A stretch of DNA of 64,000 bases from Hyphomicrobiaceae bacterium (lineage in GTDB: Bacteria > Pseudomonadota > Alphaproteobacteria > Rhizobiales > Hyphomicrobiaceae). Shown here in pieces: positions 47,838 to 56,883 of the stretch. Under the pieces are notes generated by a model that was not told the DNA's origin, ran no database searches, and saw nothing but the letters and a program-made list of their open reading frames with translations. The DNA is taken from assembly GCA_025351355.1 (NCBI GenBank), contig JANXWC010000069.1, forward strand, positions 1 through 64,000. The letters run 5' to 3'. Made by a program: the position numbers and the translations under genes. Positions within the stretch are counted from its first letter, which is position 1, and each line of letters opens with the position of its first letter.

Positions 47838-48830
47838 ATGCCCCCCACCGATCCCTTCAAAGCTTTGCTAATCAGCAAGGGCGACGCCGGCCAGCAGATC
47901 GCCTGGACCGAACTGACGCTGGCCGACTTGATGCCGGGCGACGTTACGGTGGCGGTCACCCATTCGACAATCAACTACAAGGATGGTCTGGCGATCACCG
48001 GGAAATCGCCCGTCGTTCGCCGCTTTCCGATGATCCCCGGGATTGATCTCGCCGGCATTGTGACAACCTCCGAGCACGCTGATTTCAAGCCGGGCGACCC
48101 AGTCGTGTTGAATGGCTGGGGCGTGGGCGAAACGCACATGGGCGGCTATGCCGGCATGGCGCGGCTCAAGGGCGATTGGCTCATCCACAAGCCGGATGGC
48201 TTAAGTCCAGCCGAAACCATGGCGATCGGCACCGCCGGCTATACGGCCATGCTGGCAGTGCTTGCGCTCGAGGCACATGGCGTCACGCCCGATCGCGGTC
48301 CGGTGCTGGTGACCGGCGCTGCGGGTGGCGTTGGCAGCGTCGCGGTTGCCCTGCTTTCAAAACTTGGCTTCAAGGTGATCGCTTCGACCGGCAGACCGTC
48401 GGAATCCGACTATCTAAAAAGCCTCGGTGCCGCCGAAGTTATCGAGCGGAGCGAACTTGCCGGCACGCCGCGCGCGCTCGGCAAGGAACGCTGGGTCGGC
48501 GCGATCGACAGCGTTGGGTCAGCCACCCTCGCCAATGCCATATCGCAGACCATGTACGGGGGCGCCGTTGCCGCGTGCGGTTTGGCACAGGGAATGGACC
48601 TGCCCGCATCAGTGGCGCCTTTCATCCTCCGCGGTGTGACTTTGGCAGGTATCGATAGTGTCATGGCGCCGAAGACTAAGCGGATTGCGGCATGGACCCG
48701 CTTGGCCCGCGATCTCGACCGCGACAAACTCGGGCAGATTACGACCACCTATCCTTTAGAAAAGGTGCAGGAATTGGCGCCGCAGATCCTCGCCGGCCAA
48801 ATACGCGGTCGCGTGGTGCTTGAAATCTGA
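47838..48830 (+). CDS. acuI: Zinc-free MDR oxidoreductase, AcuI/YhdH type (acrylyl-CoA reductase)
   Basis: NADPH-dependent reductase of the AcuI/YhdH family, which turns acrylyl-CoA into propionyl-CoA. The start ATG 47838 gives [20 protein letters not shown]. The 330-aa protein has [33 protein letters not shown], the nucleotide-binding [20 protein letters not shown] and a C-terminal [20 protein letters not shown]. These match the family closely. The enzyme could work with the methylmalonyl-CoA epimerase at 5.6 kb in propionate metabolism, but the two are not linked. Confidence 0.88.
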   Translation: MPPTDPFKALLISKGDAGQQIAWTELTLADLMPGDVTVAVTHSTINYKDGLAITGKSPVVRRFPMIPGIDLAGIVTTSEHADFKPGDPVVLNGWGVGETHMGGYAGMARLKGDWLIHKPDGLSPAETMAIGTAGYTAMLAVLALEAHGVTPDRGPVLVTGAAGGVGSVAVALLSKLGFKVIASTGRPSESDYLKSLGAAEVIERSELAGTPRALGKERWVGAIDSVGSATLANAISQTMYGGAVAACGLAQGMDLPASVAPFILRGVTLAGIDSVMAPKTKRIAAWTRLARDLDRDKLGQITTTYPLEKVQELAPQILAGQIRGRVVLEI

Positions 48831-48987
48831 GTACGGTTGAGTTGAATTACCAACAACCGAAGCGGCATTTGTGAAGTGCGTTCAGATTACCAATTTGCGA
48901 AGGAACCGAACGTTTTATCAATTCGTTACTTTGTCAACGAGGCGGGCAAGGACCGTCGCGTAAGTAGCGATAAGGAGAAGTAATCCG

Positions 48988-49200
48988 ATGAAGCGTTTCA
49001 TCTTAATGGCTAGTACGGCATTTGTGCTTACGGCGGGCGGCATGGTGTCGGTTCAAGCGTTGCCATCTCTGCCACAGCAGGCCCCTGCCGTGGAGCAGTC
49101 ATCCAATCTGCACCAGGCCACTTTTTATCGCTGGTGGGGTAGGGATGAGTGGCGCGGGCGCCGCCACTATCGTGGTCGCCGCTGGCGCGATTGGTACTAA
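48988..49200 (+). CDS. Small secreted Arg/Trp-rich protein (70 aa)
   Basis: AAGGAGAAGTAATCCG precedes the ATG at 48988, a strong ribosome binding site. The product starts MKRFILMASTAFVLTAGGMV, a signal peptide ending VQALP. The mature part is about 45 residues and ends in a basic aromatic tail, WWGRDEWRGRRHYRGRRWRD. No family is recognised. It resembles in plan the 63-aa product near 1 kb. The tail could bind acidic polymers such as cell-wall material or nucleic acid; this is inference. Confidence 0.75.
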   Translation: MKRFILMASTAFVLTAGGMVSVQALPSLPQQAPAVEQSSNLHQATFYRWWGRDEWRGRRHYRGRRWRDWY

Positions 49201-49283
49201 GTGACATTTCGGGCTGACTTAGTTACGGCCCGTTAATAGCCCTGCCTGATACTGCACGTTGCGGCATCAGGTGGGGATATTGC

Positions 49284-49700
49284 ATGGAATATGATCGTCG
49301 GCTGCGGATGATATTGGGGGCGGCTTCACTTGCAGTCGTGAGCTTGATATTGGTGGGATTAGCGTTCTTGCATCGACCGCTTCCCCCAGACGGCGAGGCT
49401 GTTTTGGGCACGCCGCAGTTTGTGGTTTTTGAAACCGAAAGCTGTTCTTGGTGCCAGAATTTTCGTCGCAAGGCGGCGCGCGAGTACCAAGGCACAGACT
49501 ACGCCAACCGTGCACCGTTGCGTTTCATGAGCGTCGACGATGGGCCGCCACCGGCACGCTACCGGCTCAACTCGTTTTCACCTGCGCCGATGCTGGTGTT
49601 GTTCGACAAGTACGGACGCGAACTCGCGCGGATGGAGAAAGAACCCGCTAATTCAGAAGTCTTGGAATCCCTGGTGCGCCGCAATCTGCGCAAAAGTTGA
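49284..49700 (+). CDS. Membrane-anchored thioredoxin-like protein
   Basis: The 138-aa product has a basic start and an N-terminal helix (MILGAASLAVVSLILVGLAF), then a thioredoxin-like fold with the redox motif CSWC in FVVFETESCSWCQNFRRKAA near residue 55. The later PMLVLFDKYGRELARMEKEP is the usual cis-Pro strand region (SPAPMLVLF). Orientation suggests a periplasmic soluble domain. It is probably a reductase for exported proteins; partner unknown. Convergent with the DUF6456 gene, 2 bp apart. Confidence 0.8.
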   Translation: MEYDRRLRMILGAASLAVVSLILVGLAFLHRPLPPDGEAVLGTPQFVVFETESCSWCQNFRRKAAREYQGTDYANRAPLRFMSVDDGPPPARYRLNSFSPAPMLVLFDKYGRELARMEKEPANSEVLESLVRRNLRKS

Positions 49701-49702
49701 TT

Positions 49703-50590
49703 TCAACTTTCGATCCACGCATCAAGTGACGGCCGAAAACTTTGGTCTCCCCACTGCCGCTTTTTCTGCACCGCTGACGCCGCATTGAGCGTCATTCCGT
49801 AGTGTTCGGCCAACCGATCAAGCGCAATCGCGAGAATGATCCGTGCGGAACGGCTTGGCCACCGGCGTGATGCCTCGATATTTTCGAGGCCGCGCTCGAA
49901 GGCACAAACATCGACCACGATGTCTGCCAATGCGCCCCCCAGATGACGCAAGGCGTCGCGACCGCGCTGCTGCGCCGCACTTGTCACCTCGGCCAGCTCT
50001 ATCCCGGCTCCTGGTGCGCCGCGACGGCGTGGTTGGGCGGATGGCTCCGCGGACCATCGCATTGTGACGTTTGGCTGCAGTTTGGCGAGCAGGAAATCAT
50101 TGGCAAAACGCAGGGCGACATTGACCTGTGTCTCGCTCAACAGTGGCTGGCCGCGCGAGTCGCGCCGTGCGGCGAGTTGTTGCACCACGGTCGCGCGTTG
50201 GGGCTGCCGTTCCGCCATGAACTGCCTGGCGCGAGGACGCTGACCATGGCCGCCCTTGGTCGAGCCGCGCCGATCGCCATTTTTGGCCGCCGCCGACATG
50301 AGCAACTGTCGTAGTGCCGAGCGCCCTTCGTCGCTCAGTACTTCGCAGCCTGCGCTCGTCTCGCCAGAAACCTTAAGCAATCCGGCTGACCGGGCAGCTA
50401 GCGCAATTTGCGATGGTACGCTGAGTGCCGCGCCCCGGCTCGCCCCGATTATAGCGGCGGCGCCTTGACCGGTGCTGCGCAAGTGCGCGCCAGGACGCCC
50501 CAGCCGAAGCAACAGCGAGGCAACATCGGTAATCCCATGGTCCTTATTGTCTGGCAGGCCACCGGCTTGACGTGATTTGGGCTGCGACAT
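49703..50590 (-). CDS. DUF6456 domain-containing protein
   Basis: The start ATG 50588-50590 gives MSQPKSRQAGGLPDNKDHGI. The 295-aa basic protein has an Arg/Gln-rich middle and a C-terminal domain with LSETQVNVALRFANDFLLAK, GRDALRHLGGALADIVVDVC, RSARIILAIALDRLAEHYG, which I take to be DUF6456, a helical domain found in Hyphomicrobiales. It follows the DnaA-like HTH gene by 57 bp on the same strand, so the two are likely an operon. Role unknown; DNA binding is plausible. Confidence 0.75.
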   Translation of the reverse strand: MSQPKSRQAGGLPDNKDHGITDVASLLLRLGRPGAHLRSTGQGAAAIIGASRGAALSVPSQIALAARSAGLLKVSGETSAGCEVLSDEGRSALRQLLMSAAAKNGDRRGSTKGGHGQRPRARQFMAERQPQRATVVQQLAARRDSRGQPLLSETQVNVALRFANDFLLAKLQPNVTMRWSAEPSAQPRRRGAPGAGIELAEVTSAAQQRGRDALRHLGGALADIVVDVCAFERGLENIEASRRWPSRSARIILAIALDRLAEHYGMTLNAASAVQKKRQWGDQSFRPSLDAWIES

Positions 50591-50647
50591 GGACGGCTCC
50601 ACTGGAAGGTAGGGGAAGATCAGGGCAACTGCGCAATTCACGTCACG

Positions 50648-51124
50648 TCAACAGGCATCGATCTGCCATCGCCCGGCCCGCACACAACGCTCCAGCAGAT
50701 CAAGAATGCGATCGAAGGTCGGGTCGTCGCGACGTTCCTCGACCATCCGGCAAGCATGAGCCGCGGTGGTACGGTCGCGGCCATAGAGTTGTGCCGCACG
50801 GCCATACGTCAGTCCGCAGGCCACATGCGCGAGGTACATGGCGACCTGTCTCGCAAACGCAACCTCGGCTCCGCCACGGCAAACATGCCTGAGTGCGATC
50901 GCATGAGAAGGCCTGCGCGCCAGGACAGATCCGGGCGGTGCTAGCCCCACCGCAACTGTACGATCAATCAAGGCGCGTAGTCGCGAAGCCACGACCGGAT
51001 CACCCAGAGCAAAGGGGTGGCGCGCCGGGAAATCCGGCAGCTTCGCCGGCTTGGCCTTCGCATTGCGACCTGATGTTGCCTCGTTTTGGCCGCCGGAACG
51101 TCTCATTCCAACCATATTTACCAT
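50648..51124 (-). CDS. Helix-turn-helix protein resembling DnaA domain IV
   Basis: The 158-aa protein has a basic N-terminus (MVNMVGMRRSGGQNEATSGR) and a C-terminal half that reads ARQVAMYLAHVACGLTYGRA and LYGRDRTTAAHACRMVEERR. This closely follows the DnaA-box-binding domain, where the pattern is AR-Q-AMYLA and GRDHTT-LHA. There is no AAA+ domain, so it cannot be an initiator by itself. It might bind DnaA boxes or similar sites. The gene faces the XRE regulator gene across 190 bp and is followed by the DUF6456 gene. Confidence 0.78.
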   Translation of the reverse strand: MVNMVGMRRSGGQNEATSGRNAKAKPAKLPDFPARHPFALGDPVVASRLRALIDRTVAVGLAPPGSVLARRPSHAIALRHVCRGGAEVAFARQVAMYLAHVACGLTYGRAAQLYGRDRTTAAHACRMVEERRDDPTFDRILDLLERCVRAGRWQIDAC

Positions 51125-51316
51125 GCGCCTGGAAGTAGGATTTACTTGTGTTTACTACGTGGACAGCCGTATTTCATGAAAGGTAGCATGAGAGATGCTG
51201 CTCGATCGATTTTTTTTACTTATACCGTAAATATATCGCCGAAGGAGTTGGGGAAATTTCGTCACGAACCGGTGTAATGCGGGACGGCGTGCAACCGTCG
51301 ACGATTGAATAGGAAC

Positions 51317-51904
51317 ATGGTGAGTAGATTGTCACGAAAAGGCACGTCGACACGCATACGCGAATTCCGGAAACTTCGCGGCATGACGTTGAATTACTTA
51401 GCACAACTGGTCGGCACCACACCGCAAACCATTCAACGGCTGGAAACCGGCAACATGACGGTTTCACTGGATTGGCTGACCAAGATCGCCAGTGCGTTTG
51501 GTACGTCTGCCGCGGCGCTTCTCGTCACCGACGCAACGGCTAGCGTGCCGGTAATCGGAGAACTCATGGGCAATGGCAATGTTTCGCCGCTCAGCGACAC
51601 ACAGACCTTATCGATGGTGGTTGCGGCGCCAAATCCTGTTGCTGTCCGCGTCACCGAGCCGATATCTAATTTTGACGTCGATACGATGCTGCTCGGTAAC
51701 CGAATCGAATTCGATCCTGACCTGCTGTTCGACGAACGCAATTGCCTTGTCGGGTTTCGCTCCGGGCGCGTCGTATTCCGACGTGTAACGATCAACACAG
51801 ACGGTGTCGTACTTGGATCGTTTGCGGTCCGTGGTTTCAGCGAAGATGCCGTCGACGAGATCGAGTGGGTGGCCCCCGTATTGATGGCCGTAGTATACTT
51901 TTAA
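51317..51904 (+). CDS. XRE family transcriptional regulator
   Basis: The ATG at 51317 has AGGAAC upstream; a TTG four codons earlier is possible. The 195-aa protein has an N-terminal HTH_3 domain (residues about 12-70): IREFRKLRGMTLNYLAQLVG, TTPQTIQRLETGNMTVSLDW. The C-terminal half (VIGELMGNGNVSPLSDTQTL to IEWVAPVLMAVVYF) resembles the beta-rich S24/LexA-type fold, but I see no clear Ser-Lys dyad. It may sense a ligand rather than self-cleave. Confidence 0.82.
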   Translation: MVSRLSRKGTSTRIREFRKLRGMTLNYLAQLVGTTPQTIQRLETGNMTVSLDWLTKIASAFGTSAAALLVTDATASVPVIGELMGNGNVSPLSDTQTLSMVVAAPNPVAVRVTEPISNFDVDTMLLGNRIEFDPDLLFDERNCLVGFRSGRVVFRRVTINTDGVVLGSFAVRGFSEDAVDEIEWVAPVLMAVVYF

Positions 51905-51999
51905 GCCAATCCAGCTTGAGGGTTTGTGGCGTTAACCGCATAATGACGGGAAACTGACGATTCTATCCCCGTCAGCGCGGCTGGTGGGATGATTGCTCG

Positions 52000-52302
52000 A
52001 TGCAATCCTCCCACTCACAAGCCAGATTTGCCCCACCGTCAGGTGCACCCGCCCAGGCGGGTGCTTACGATCGGCAGCGGGATCTGCCGCTTTTACTACC
52101 ATTGTGGCCAGAAGATCTGGCCGTTACCAGTATACCCGCGCTTCAATCACTAGTGGATTTGTTGCACAACGTGCTGAGGCGGGAGCGCCAAAGGGGTCTC
52201 GCCGGCGACTGGTGCTACAGCCTTGCGCGACACCAGCAACTGCTCATCGCTTACCGTGCAGAAAGATCGCTACTCGACAAGGTCATACCCAAGAAACGCT
52301 AG
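52000..52302 (+). CDS. Small conserved hypothetical protein
   Basis: The 100-aa product contains QRDLPLLLPLWPEDLAVTSI and RRERQRGLAGDWCYSLARHQ, then LLIAYRAERSLLDKV. Proteins with the LPLLLPLWP and AGHW-Y-L-RH patterns are frequent, uncharacterised, in Hyphomicrobiales. It is probably cytoplasmic and helical. It is convergent with mucR, 23 bp apart. Confidence 0.68.
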   Translation: MQSSHSQARFAPPSGAPAQAGAYDRQRDLPLLLPLWPEDLAVTSIPALQSLVDLLHNVLRRERQRGLAGDWCYSLARHQQLLIAYRAERSLLDKVIPKKR

Positions 52303-52325
52303 CGCACCGAATAAATATTAAAAAG

Positions 52326-52736
52326 TCATTTCTCGCGGCGCGTCCCTAGCCCCATTTTTTTGGCCAATTGCGAGCGTGCCTCAGCATAGTTGGGTGCGAC
52401 CATTGGGTAATCGAGCGGTAGGCCCCATTTCTCGCGATATTCTTCGGGCGAAAGGTTGTAGTGCGAACGAAGATGACGCTTAAGCGATTTGAATTTCTTT
52501 CCATCCTCGAGGCAAACGATATAATCCGCGGTGATCGAGCGCTTCACTGCGACGGCCGGTCGAGGATCGTCCCGCAACGGCACTTCCGCCAAAGCCGTGA
52601 CTGTCGTCAACGTTGAATAGACTTGTCGGATCAATGGAGCCAGGTCGGGGGTCGAGACGGTATGGTTGCCCACATAAGCCGCGACGATCGACGCCGTCAG
52701 TTCAAGTAGTTCAGGCTTTGGATGTGGATTGGTCAT
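52326..52736 (-). CDS. MucR/Ros family zinc-finger transcriptional regulator
   Basis: Global regulator family controlling exopolysaccharide, motility and virulence genes in alphaproteobacteria by binding AT-rich sites. The start ATG 52734-52736 follows AGAGGTTCTG. The 136-aa protein shows ELTASIVAAYVGNHTV, then the C2H2-type finger CLEDGKKFKSLKRHLRSHYN and LSPEEYREKWGLPLDYPMVA. The second finger ligand is Asp (CLED) instead of Cys, as in several rhizobial MucR proteins that bind DNA without zinc. The upstream gap is AT-rich, which fits self-binding. Confidence 0.93.
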   Translation of the reverse strand: MTNPHPKPELLELTASIVAAYVGNHTVSTPDLAPLIRQVYSTLTTVTALAEVPLRDDPRPAVAVKRSITADYIVCLEDGKKFKSLKRHLRSHYNLSPEEYREKWGLPLDYPMVAPNYAEARSQLAKKMGLGTRREK

Positions 52737-53048
52737 CAGAACCTCTGTACGGCGACGCCAATCAGCGGCCCCACCCAGCCGCCGCGCCTGAGTCGTCTCA
52801 ATTACGTATTACGTAAATATATTAAGTAGTTCAATTACCGACTAAAGACAACCGCAAACACAATATTCAACTCTGATTGTTACTGAGATGATTTATTAAA
52901 AGTAAATAATTGCGGCTCAACTACTTAATCTTTGCACAGTTGTATTGCGAAGGCATCGGGCCAGTTCCTGCAACACTACCGACAGTTGAATTATATTGCA
53001 CCGGGCAGATGGACGCCCCATATCTGCGGTCTGCAAAGGAGGTTCCTC
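52737..53048. promoter_or_regulatory. AT-rich intergenic region upstream of mucR and msrB
   Basis: The stretch 52800-52920 is by eye the most AT-rich of the window (ATTACGTAAATATATTAAGT, TTATTAAAAGTAAATAATTG) and lies between the divergent mucR and msrB genes. MucR proteins bind AT-rich promoter DNA including their own. The region includes ATTACGTATTACGTAA, a short direct repeat. I infer a MucR operator here. Confidence 0.5.
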
Positions 53049-53498
53049 ATGTCGTCCAAGCCCAACCCGCTGACCGATGCTGCGGTCGGAGTCCAGAAAC
53101 TGGTCAAGTCCGACGCCGAATGGAAGGCTCAACTGAGCCCGCTCGCCTACGAGGTCGCCCGCAAACACGCGACCGAGCGGCCGTTTTCCAGCCCACTCGA
53201 TCACGAACTCCGCCCCGGCACCTACACCTGCGTTTGTTGCGGCGAACCGGTATTCGTCTCCGACAGCAAGTTCGACAGCGGTTGCGGCTGGCCGAGTTTT
53301 ACGTCGCCCGCCGAGCCTTCTGCCATTGAGACCGAGGTCGACGAGTCGCACGGCATGCGGAGAACGGAAGTCCATTGCTCCAAATGCAACGCGCATCTGG
53401 GCCACGTGTTTCCCGACGGCCCCGGCCCGACCGGTTTGCGCTATTGCATCAACGGGGCGGCGCTGGGTTTCGCAAGCACCGACGCGTCGAAGAAATAA
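53049..53498 (+). CDS. msrB: Peptide-methionine (R)-S-oxide reductase MsrB
   Basis: Repairs oxidised methionine in proteins. The ATG at 53049 is preceded by AAAGGAGGTTCCTC, an almost perfect ribosome binding site. The 149-aa protein has the MsrB motifs: zinc cysteines in [10 protein letters not shown] and [13 protein letters not shown], the substrate segment [11 protein letters not shown], and the catalytic Cys in [12 protein letters not shown]. No signal peptide, so cytoplasmic. Confidence 0.95.
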   Translation: MSSKPNPLTDAAVGVQKLVKSDAEWKAQLSPLAYEVARKHATERPFSSPLDHELRPGTYTCVCCGEPVFVSDSKFDSGCGWPSFTSPAEPSAIETEVDESHGMRRTEVHCSKCNAHLGHVFPDGPGPTGLRYCINGAALGFASTDASKK

Positions 53499-53617
53499 TC
53501 GACGGCTGCACCGGCGGGGTGGGCGAACCGGTGTCGGTGCCACCCAGTCACTTTGCCGTTTCCATTCGGCATGCAGTTATTTCATTGTCTCAACAATAGC
53601 TCTGGTAGCCATCCCCG

Positions 53618-55723
53618 ATGACCTCCCCTCTTTCGATCGCGCCTCCGCATGCGCCAAAAAAGCCGCTGACCACTGTGCATCACGGCATCACGCTGACGGA
53701 TGACTATGGCTGGCTGCGCGCCGCCAAGTGGCAGGAGGTGATGCGCGATCCCGCCGTTCTGGATGCCGACATCCGCCGTCATCTCGAAGCCGAGAACGCT
53801 TATACCGACGCAGCGCTCGGCGACACGGCAGAGCTGCAGGCCCGTCTGTTCGAAGAAATGAAGGGCCGCATCAAGCAGGACGACAGCTCGGTGCCCTCGC
53901 CGGATGGTCCATGGTGCTATTCCAGCAGCTACATAACTGGTGGGCAGTATCCGAGATTGGTTCGCATGCCACGCGACGGCGGCCCGGAAAACATCCTGCT
54001 CGACGGCAACGCGGAGGCAGCCGGCAAGGATTACTGGCAATTGGGCGCCGCCACGCATTCACCAGACCACCGTCTGCTTGCTTATGCGGTCGACGACAAG
54101 GGCTCGGAACTTTACACGTTACGCATCCGCGACATGGCCACCGGCAAGGATTTGGTCGATGAAATCCCCGACACTCGCTCAGCCGTGTGGGCGGCCAATA
54201 GCCAGACGCTGTTTTACGTCCGCATGGACGAGAACCACCGCCCCCTCACCGTCTGGCGTCATGCGCTCGGCACGGCTGTTGCCGACGATGTGCTGGTGTA
54301 CGAAGAACACGACAAGGGGTTCTACGTCGGTATCGGCAAGACGCAGTCCGCCCGCTTCATCCTGATCGATGTGCACGACCATCAGACCAACGAAGCCTAT
54401 CTGATTGACGCCGAAGCCCCGCTGACTGAGCCTCGCCTGATTACCCCTCGCCGTTTCGGTCACGAATACGGCGTCGAACATCATTGCGGCGCCGCCGCTG
54501 ATCTCCTGGTCATCACGACGAATTCCGGCGGCGCCGAAGATTTCCGCATTGTCACAGCACCCGTCACCGACCCCGGCGAACGCAACTGGACGGAGTTGAT
54601 CCCGCACAAGCCTGGGCGGCTTATTCTTGAGGCTGTCGCCTTCAAGGACCACCTCGTTCGCCTCGAGCGTGAGGACAGCCTGCCACGCATCGTCATCCGC
54701 GCCTGGGCCACCGGCGAGGAACACGCCATCGGCTTCGACGAGGACGCCTACAGCCTCGGCATGAGCAGCGGCTACGAATTCGACACCACCACTCTCCGTT
54801 TCAATTATTCTTCGATGACGACGCCGTCGGAGACCTACGATTACGAAATGCTCACACGCCAGCGCACGCTGCGCAAACGCCAGGAAGTGCCAAGCGGCCA
54901 CGATGCAAGCGCTTACGTGACGCGGCGCGTGCTGGCCCCGGCGAAAGATGGTGAATTGATACCCGTCTCGTTGCTATATCGCCGCGACACGCCGCTTGAT
55001 GGTTCAGCCCCGCTTTTTCTATACGGCTACGGCAGCTACGGTATTTCGATCCCTGCCTCCTTTTCCACCACCAGGTTGTCGCTTGTCGATCGTGGCTTCA
55101 TTTTCGCCATCGCTCACATCCGCGGCGGGAAGGACAAGGGCTATCGCTGGTACACAGGAGGGAAGAAGGAAACCAAGCTCAACACCTTCACCGACTTCAT
55201 TGCGGCCGGCGAATACCTTGTCGCACAGGGTCTCACGCGTCGTGGTCGCATCGTCGCCAATGGCGGCTCGGCCGGCGGCATGCTGATGGGTGTAATCGCA
55301 AACATGGCACCCGATCTGTTCCTCGGCATCATTGCCGACGTGCCCTTCGTGGACGTGCTCAATACCATGCTCGATGCATCACTGCCGCTGACGCCGCCGG
55401 AGTGGCCCGAATGGGGCGATCCCATTACGTCGAAATCGGAATTCGAATTGATCCGCAGCTACTCGCCTTACGAAAACGTCGCACCCAAAGCCTACCCGCA
55501 CATCTTCGCCTATGGCGGGCTTACCGATCCGCGCGTCACCTACTGGGAACCAGCCAAGTGGGTCGCCCGATTACGCGAACTCAACACCAGCGACAAGCTG
55601 GTGCTGCTCAAGATCAACATGGCCGGCGGCCACGGCGGTGCGTCCGGTAGGTTCGAGCAATTGCACGAAATCGCGTTGGACTATGCGTTCGCGCTGAAGA
55701 TTGCCGATAAGGCATCCGTTTAG
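53618..55723 (+). CDS. ptrB: Oligopeptidase B (S9A family protease II)
   Basis: Serine peptidase cleaving short peptides after basic residues. The 701-aa protein has an N-terminal beta-propeller (residues about 75-400) and a C-terminal alpha/beta-hydrolase. Catalytic motifs are the Ser in NGGSAGGMLMGVI near residue 551, the Asp in YGGLTDPRVTYWEP and the His in MAGGHGGASGRF near residue 673. YGSYGISIPASF and HIRGGKDKGYRWY are typical of the family. No signal peptide, so cytoplasmic. Confidence 0.93.
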   Translation: MTSPLSIAPPHAPKKPLTTVHHGITLTDDYGWLRAAKWQEVMRDPAVLDADIRRHLEAENAYTDAALGDTAELQARLFEEMKGRIKQDDSSVPSPDGPWCYSSSYITGGQYPRLVRMPRDGGPENILLDGNAEAAGKDYWQLGAATHSPDHRLLAYAVDDKGSELYTLRIRDMATGKDLVDEIPDTRSAVWAANSQTLFYVRMDENHRPLTVWRHALGTAVADDVLVYEEHDKGFYVGIGKTQSARFILIDVHDHQTNEAYLIDAEAPLTEPRLITPRRFGHEYGVEHHCGAAADLLVITTNSGGAEDFRIVTAPVTDPGERNWTELIPHKPGRLILEAVAFKDHLVRLEREDSLPRIVIRAWATGEEHAIGFDEDAYSLGMSSGYEFDTTTLRFNYSSMTTPSETYDYEMLTRQRTLRKRQEVPSGHDASAYVTRRVLAPAKDGELIPVSLLYRRDTPLDGSAPLFLYGYGSYGISIPASFSTTRLSLVDRGFIFAIAHIRGGKDKGYRWYTGGKKETKLNTFTDFIAAGEYLVAQGLTRRGRIVANGGSAGGMLMGVIANMAPDLFLGIIADVPFVDVLNTMLDASLPLTPPEWPEWGDPITSKSEFELIRSYSPYENVAPKAYPHIFAYGGLTDPRVTYWEPAKWVARLRELNTSDKLVLLKINMAGGHGGASGRFEQLHEIALDYAFALKIADKASV

Positions 55724-55977
55724 GGCGGCAGCTGCACTGACATTGCACGCCGAATAAGATGAGCGTCGCGATCGCAGCTCAGCGGTAAAACACGTTTCAT
55801 CCGCAGCATCAAAGCGCACCGTCGAAATCGTTCATCGCCGCCGCATTTTTCAGATCGACCGCCGGCGCGGTTTTCGCCACGCCGCGTATCGACCTGGCAC
55901 AGCTGTTCGTGTCAAAAATGCTGCAGCATCGAGCAATAGCTCTCACCTTAAGACTTCACCCGTTGGGAGACTAAAAC

Positions 55978-56820
55978 ATGCGTTGGTTTAGATTGGCGGC
56001 GACTGCTTTGGCCACTTCGATGTCTGTCAGTCTACCGGCCGCCGCGCAGGACAAGTCTATCATTGTTGCCTCAACGACATCGACCGAAGACAGCGGCCTG
56101 TTTGGTCACATCCTGCCGCTGTTCAAGGCCAACTCCGGCATCGAGGTAAAGGTCGTCGCCCAAGGCACCGGCCAGGCACTCGATACCGGCAGGCGCGGCG
56201 ACGCCGACGTAGTGTTTGTGCATGCCAAACCGCAAGAGGAGAAATTTGTTGCGGACGGCTTCGGCGTGCAACGGTACGACGTGATGTATAACGATTTCGT
56301 GCTGATCGGACCGAAGGAGGATCCGGCCAAGATCAAAGACAGCAAGGATATCCTCGCAGCCCTCAAGACGATCAACGCAAGCGGCGCGGCGTTTGTATCC
56401 CGCGGCGACAAGAGCGGTACGCACGCAGCCGAACTGGCGCTGTGGAGAGCGGCCGGCCTCAGCCCCCAGGATAAAAAACCCGGCTGGTACCGAGAAATAG
56501 GACAGGGCATGGGAGCGGCTTTGAACACGGCGACAGCAATGCAGGCGTATGTTTTGGCTGATCGCGGCACGTGGATCAGCTTCAAGAACAAGGCGGCGCT
56601 GGAGATTGCGGTCGAAGGCGACAAGGCATTGTTCAATCAATACGGGATAATGCTCGTCAATCCCGCGAAATTTCCCAGCGTCAAAAAAGTATGGGGCCAG
56701 GCCTTTATCGATTGGACCACATCCGCAGAAGGCCAGAATGCGATCAGCGACTACAAGATCGATGGTCAACAGTTGTTCTTCCCGAACTTCGAAGGCAAAG
56801 AACTCAAGAAGGCGGGTTGA
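55978..56820 (+). CDS. TupA-like tungstate-binding periplasmic protein
   Basis: Solute-binding protein of the tungstate ABC transporter family. GGGAGACTAAAAC precedes the ATG. A signal peptide (MRWFRLAATALATSMSVSLP, cleavage AAAQ) leads to IIVASTTSTEDSGLFGHILP, the TupA anion-binding start, followed by DTGRRGDADVVFVHAKPQEE, FVLIGPKEDPAKIK and FVSRGDKSGTH. The 280-aa length fits. No tupB or tupC gene is next to it; a PdxA homologue follows. Tungstate would suit the molybdopterin enzyme at 12.4 kb, but linkage is not shown. Confidence 0.85.
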   Translation: MRWFRLAATALATSMSVSLPAAAQDKSIIVASTTSTEDSGLFGHILPLFKANSGIEVKVVAQGTGQALDTGRRGDADVVFVHAKPQEEKFVADGFGVQRYDVMYNDFVLIGPKEDPAKIKDSKDILAALKTINASGAAFVSRGDKSGTHAAELALWRAAGLSPQDKKPGWYREIGQGMGAALNTATAMQAYVLADRGTWISFKNKAALEIAVEGDKALFNQYGIMLVNPAKFPSVKKVWGQAFIDWTTSAEGQNAISDYKIDGQQLFFPNFEGKELKKAG

Positions 56821-56883
56821 GCGTTAGCCGGACTACCTCCAACCTCGGCAGTTCAGGTTATCCGGAGCAAACAGGAGAATAGT

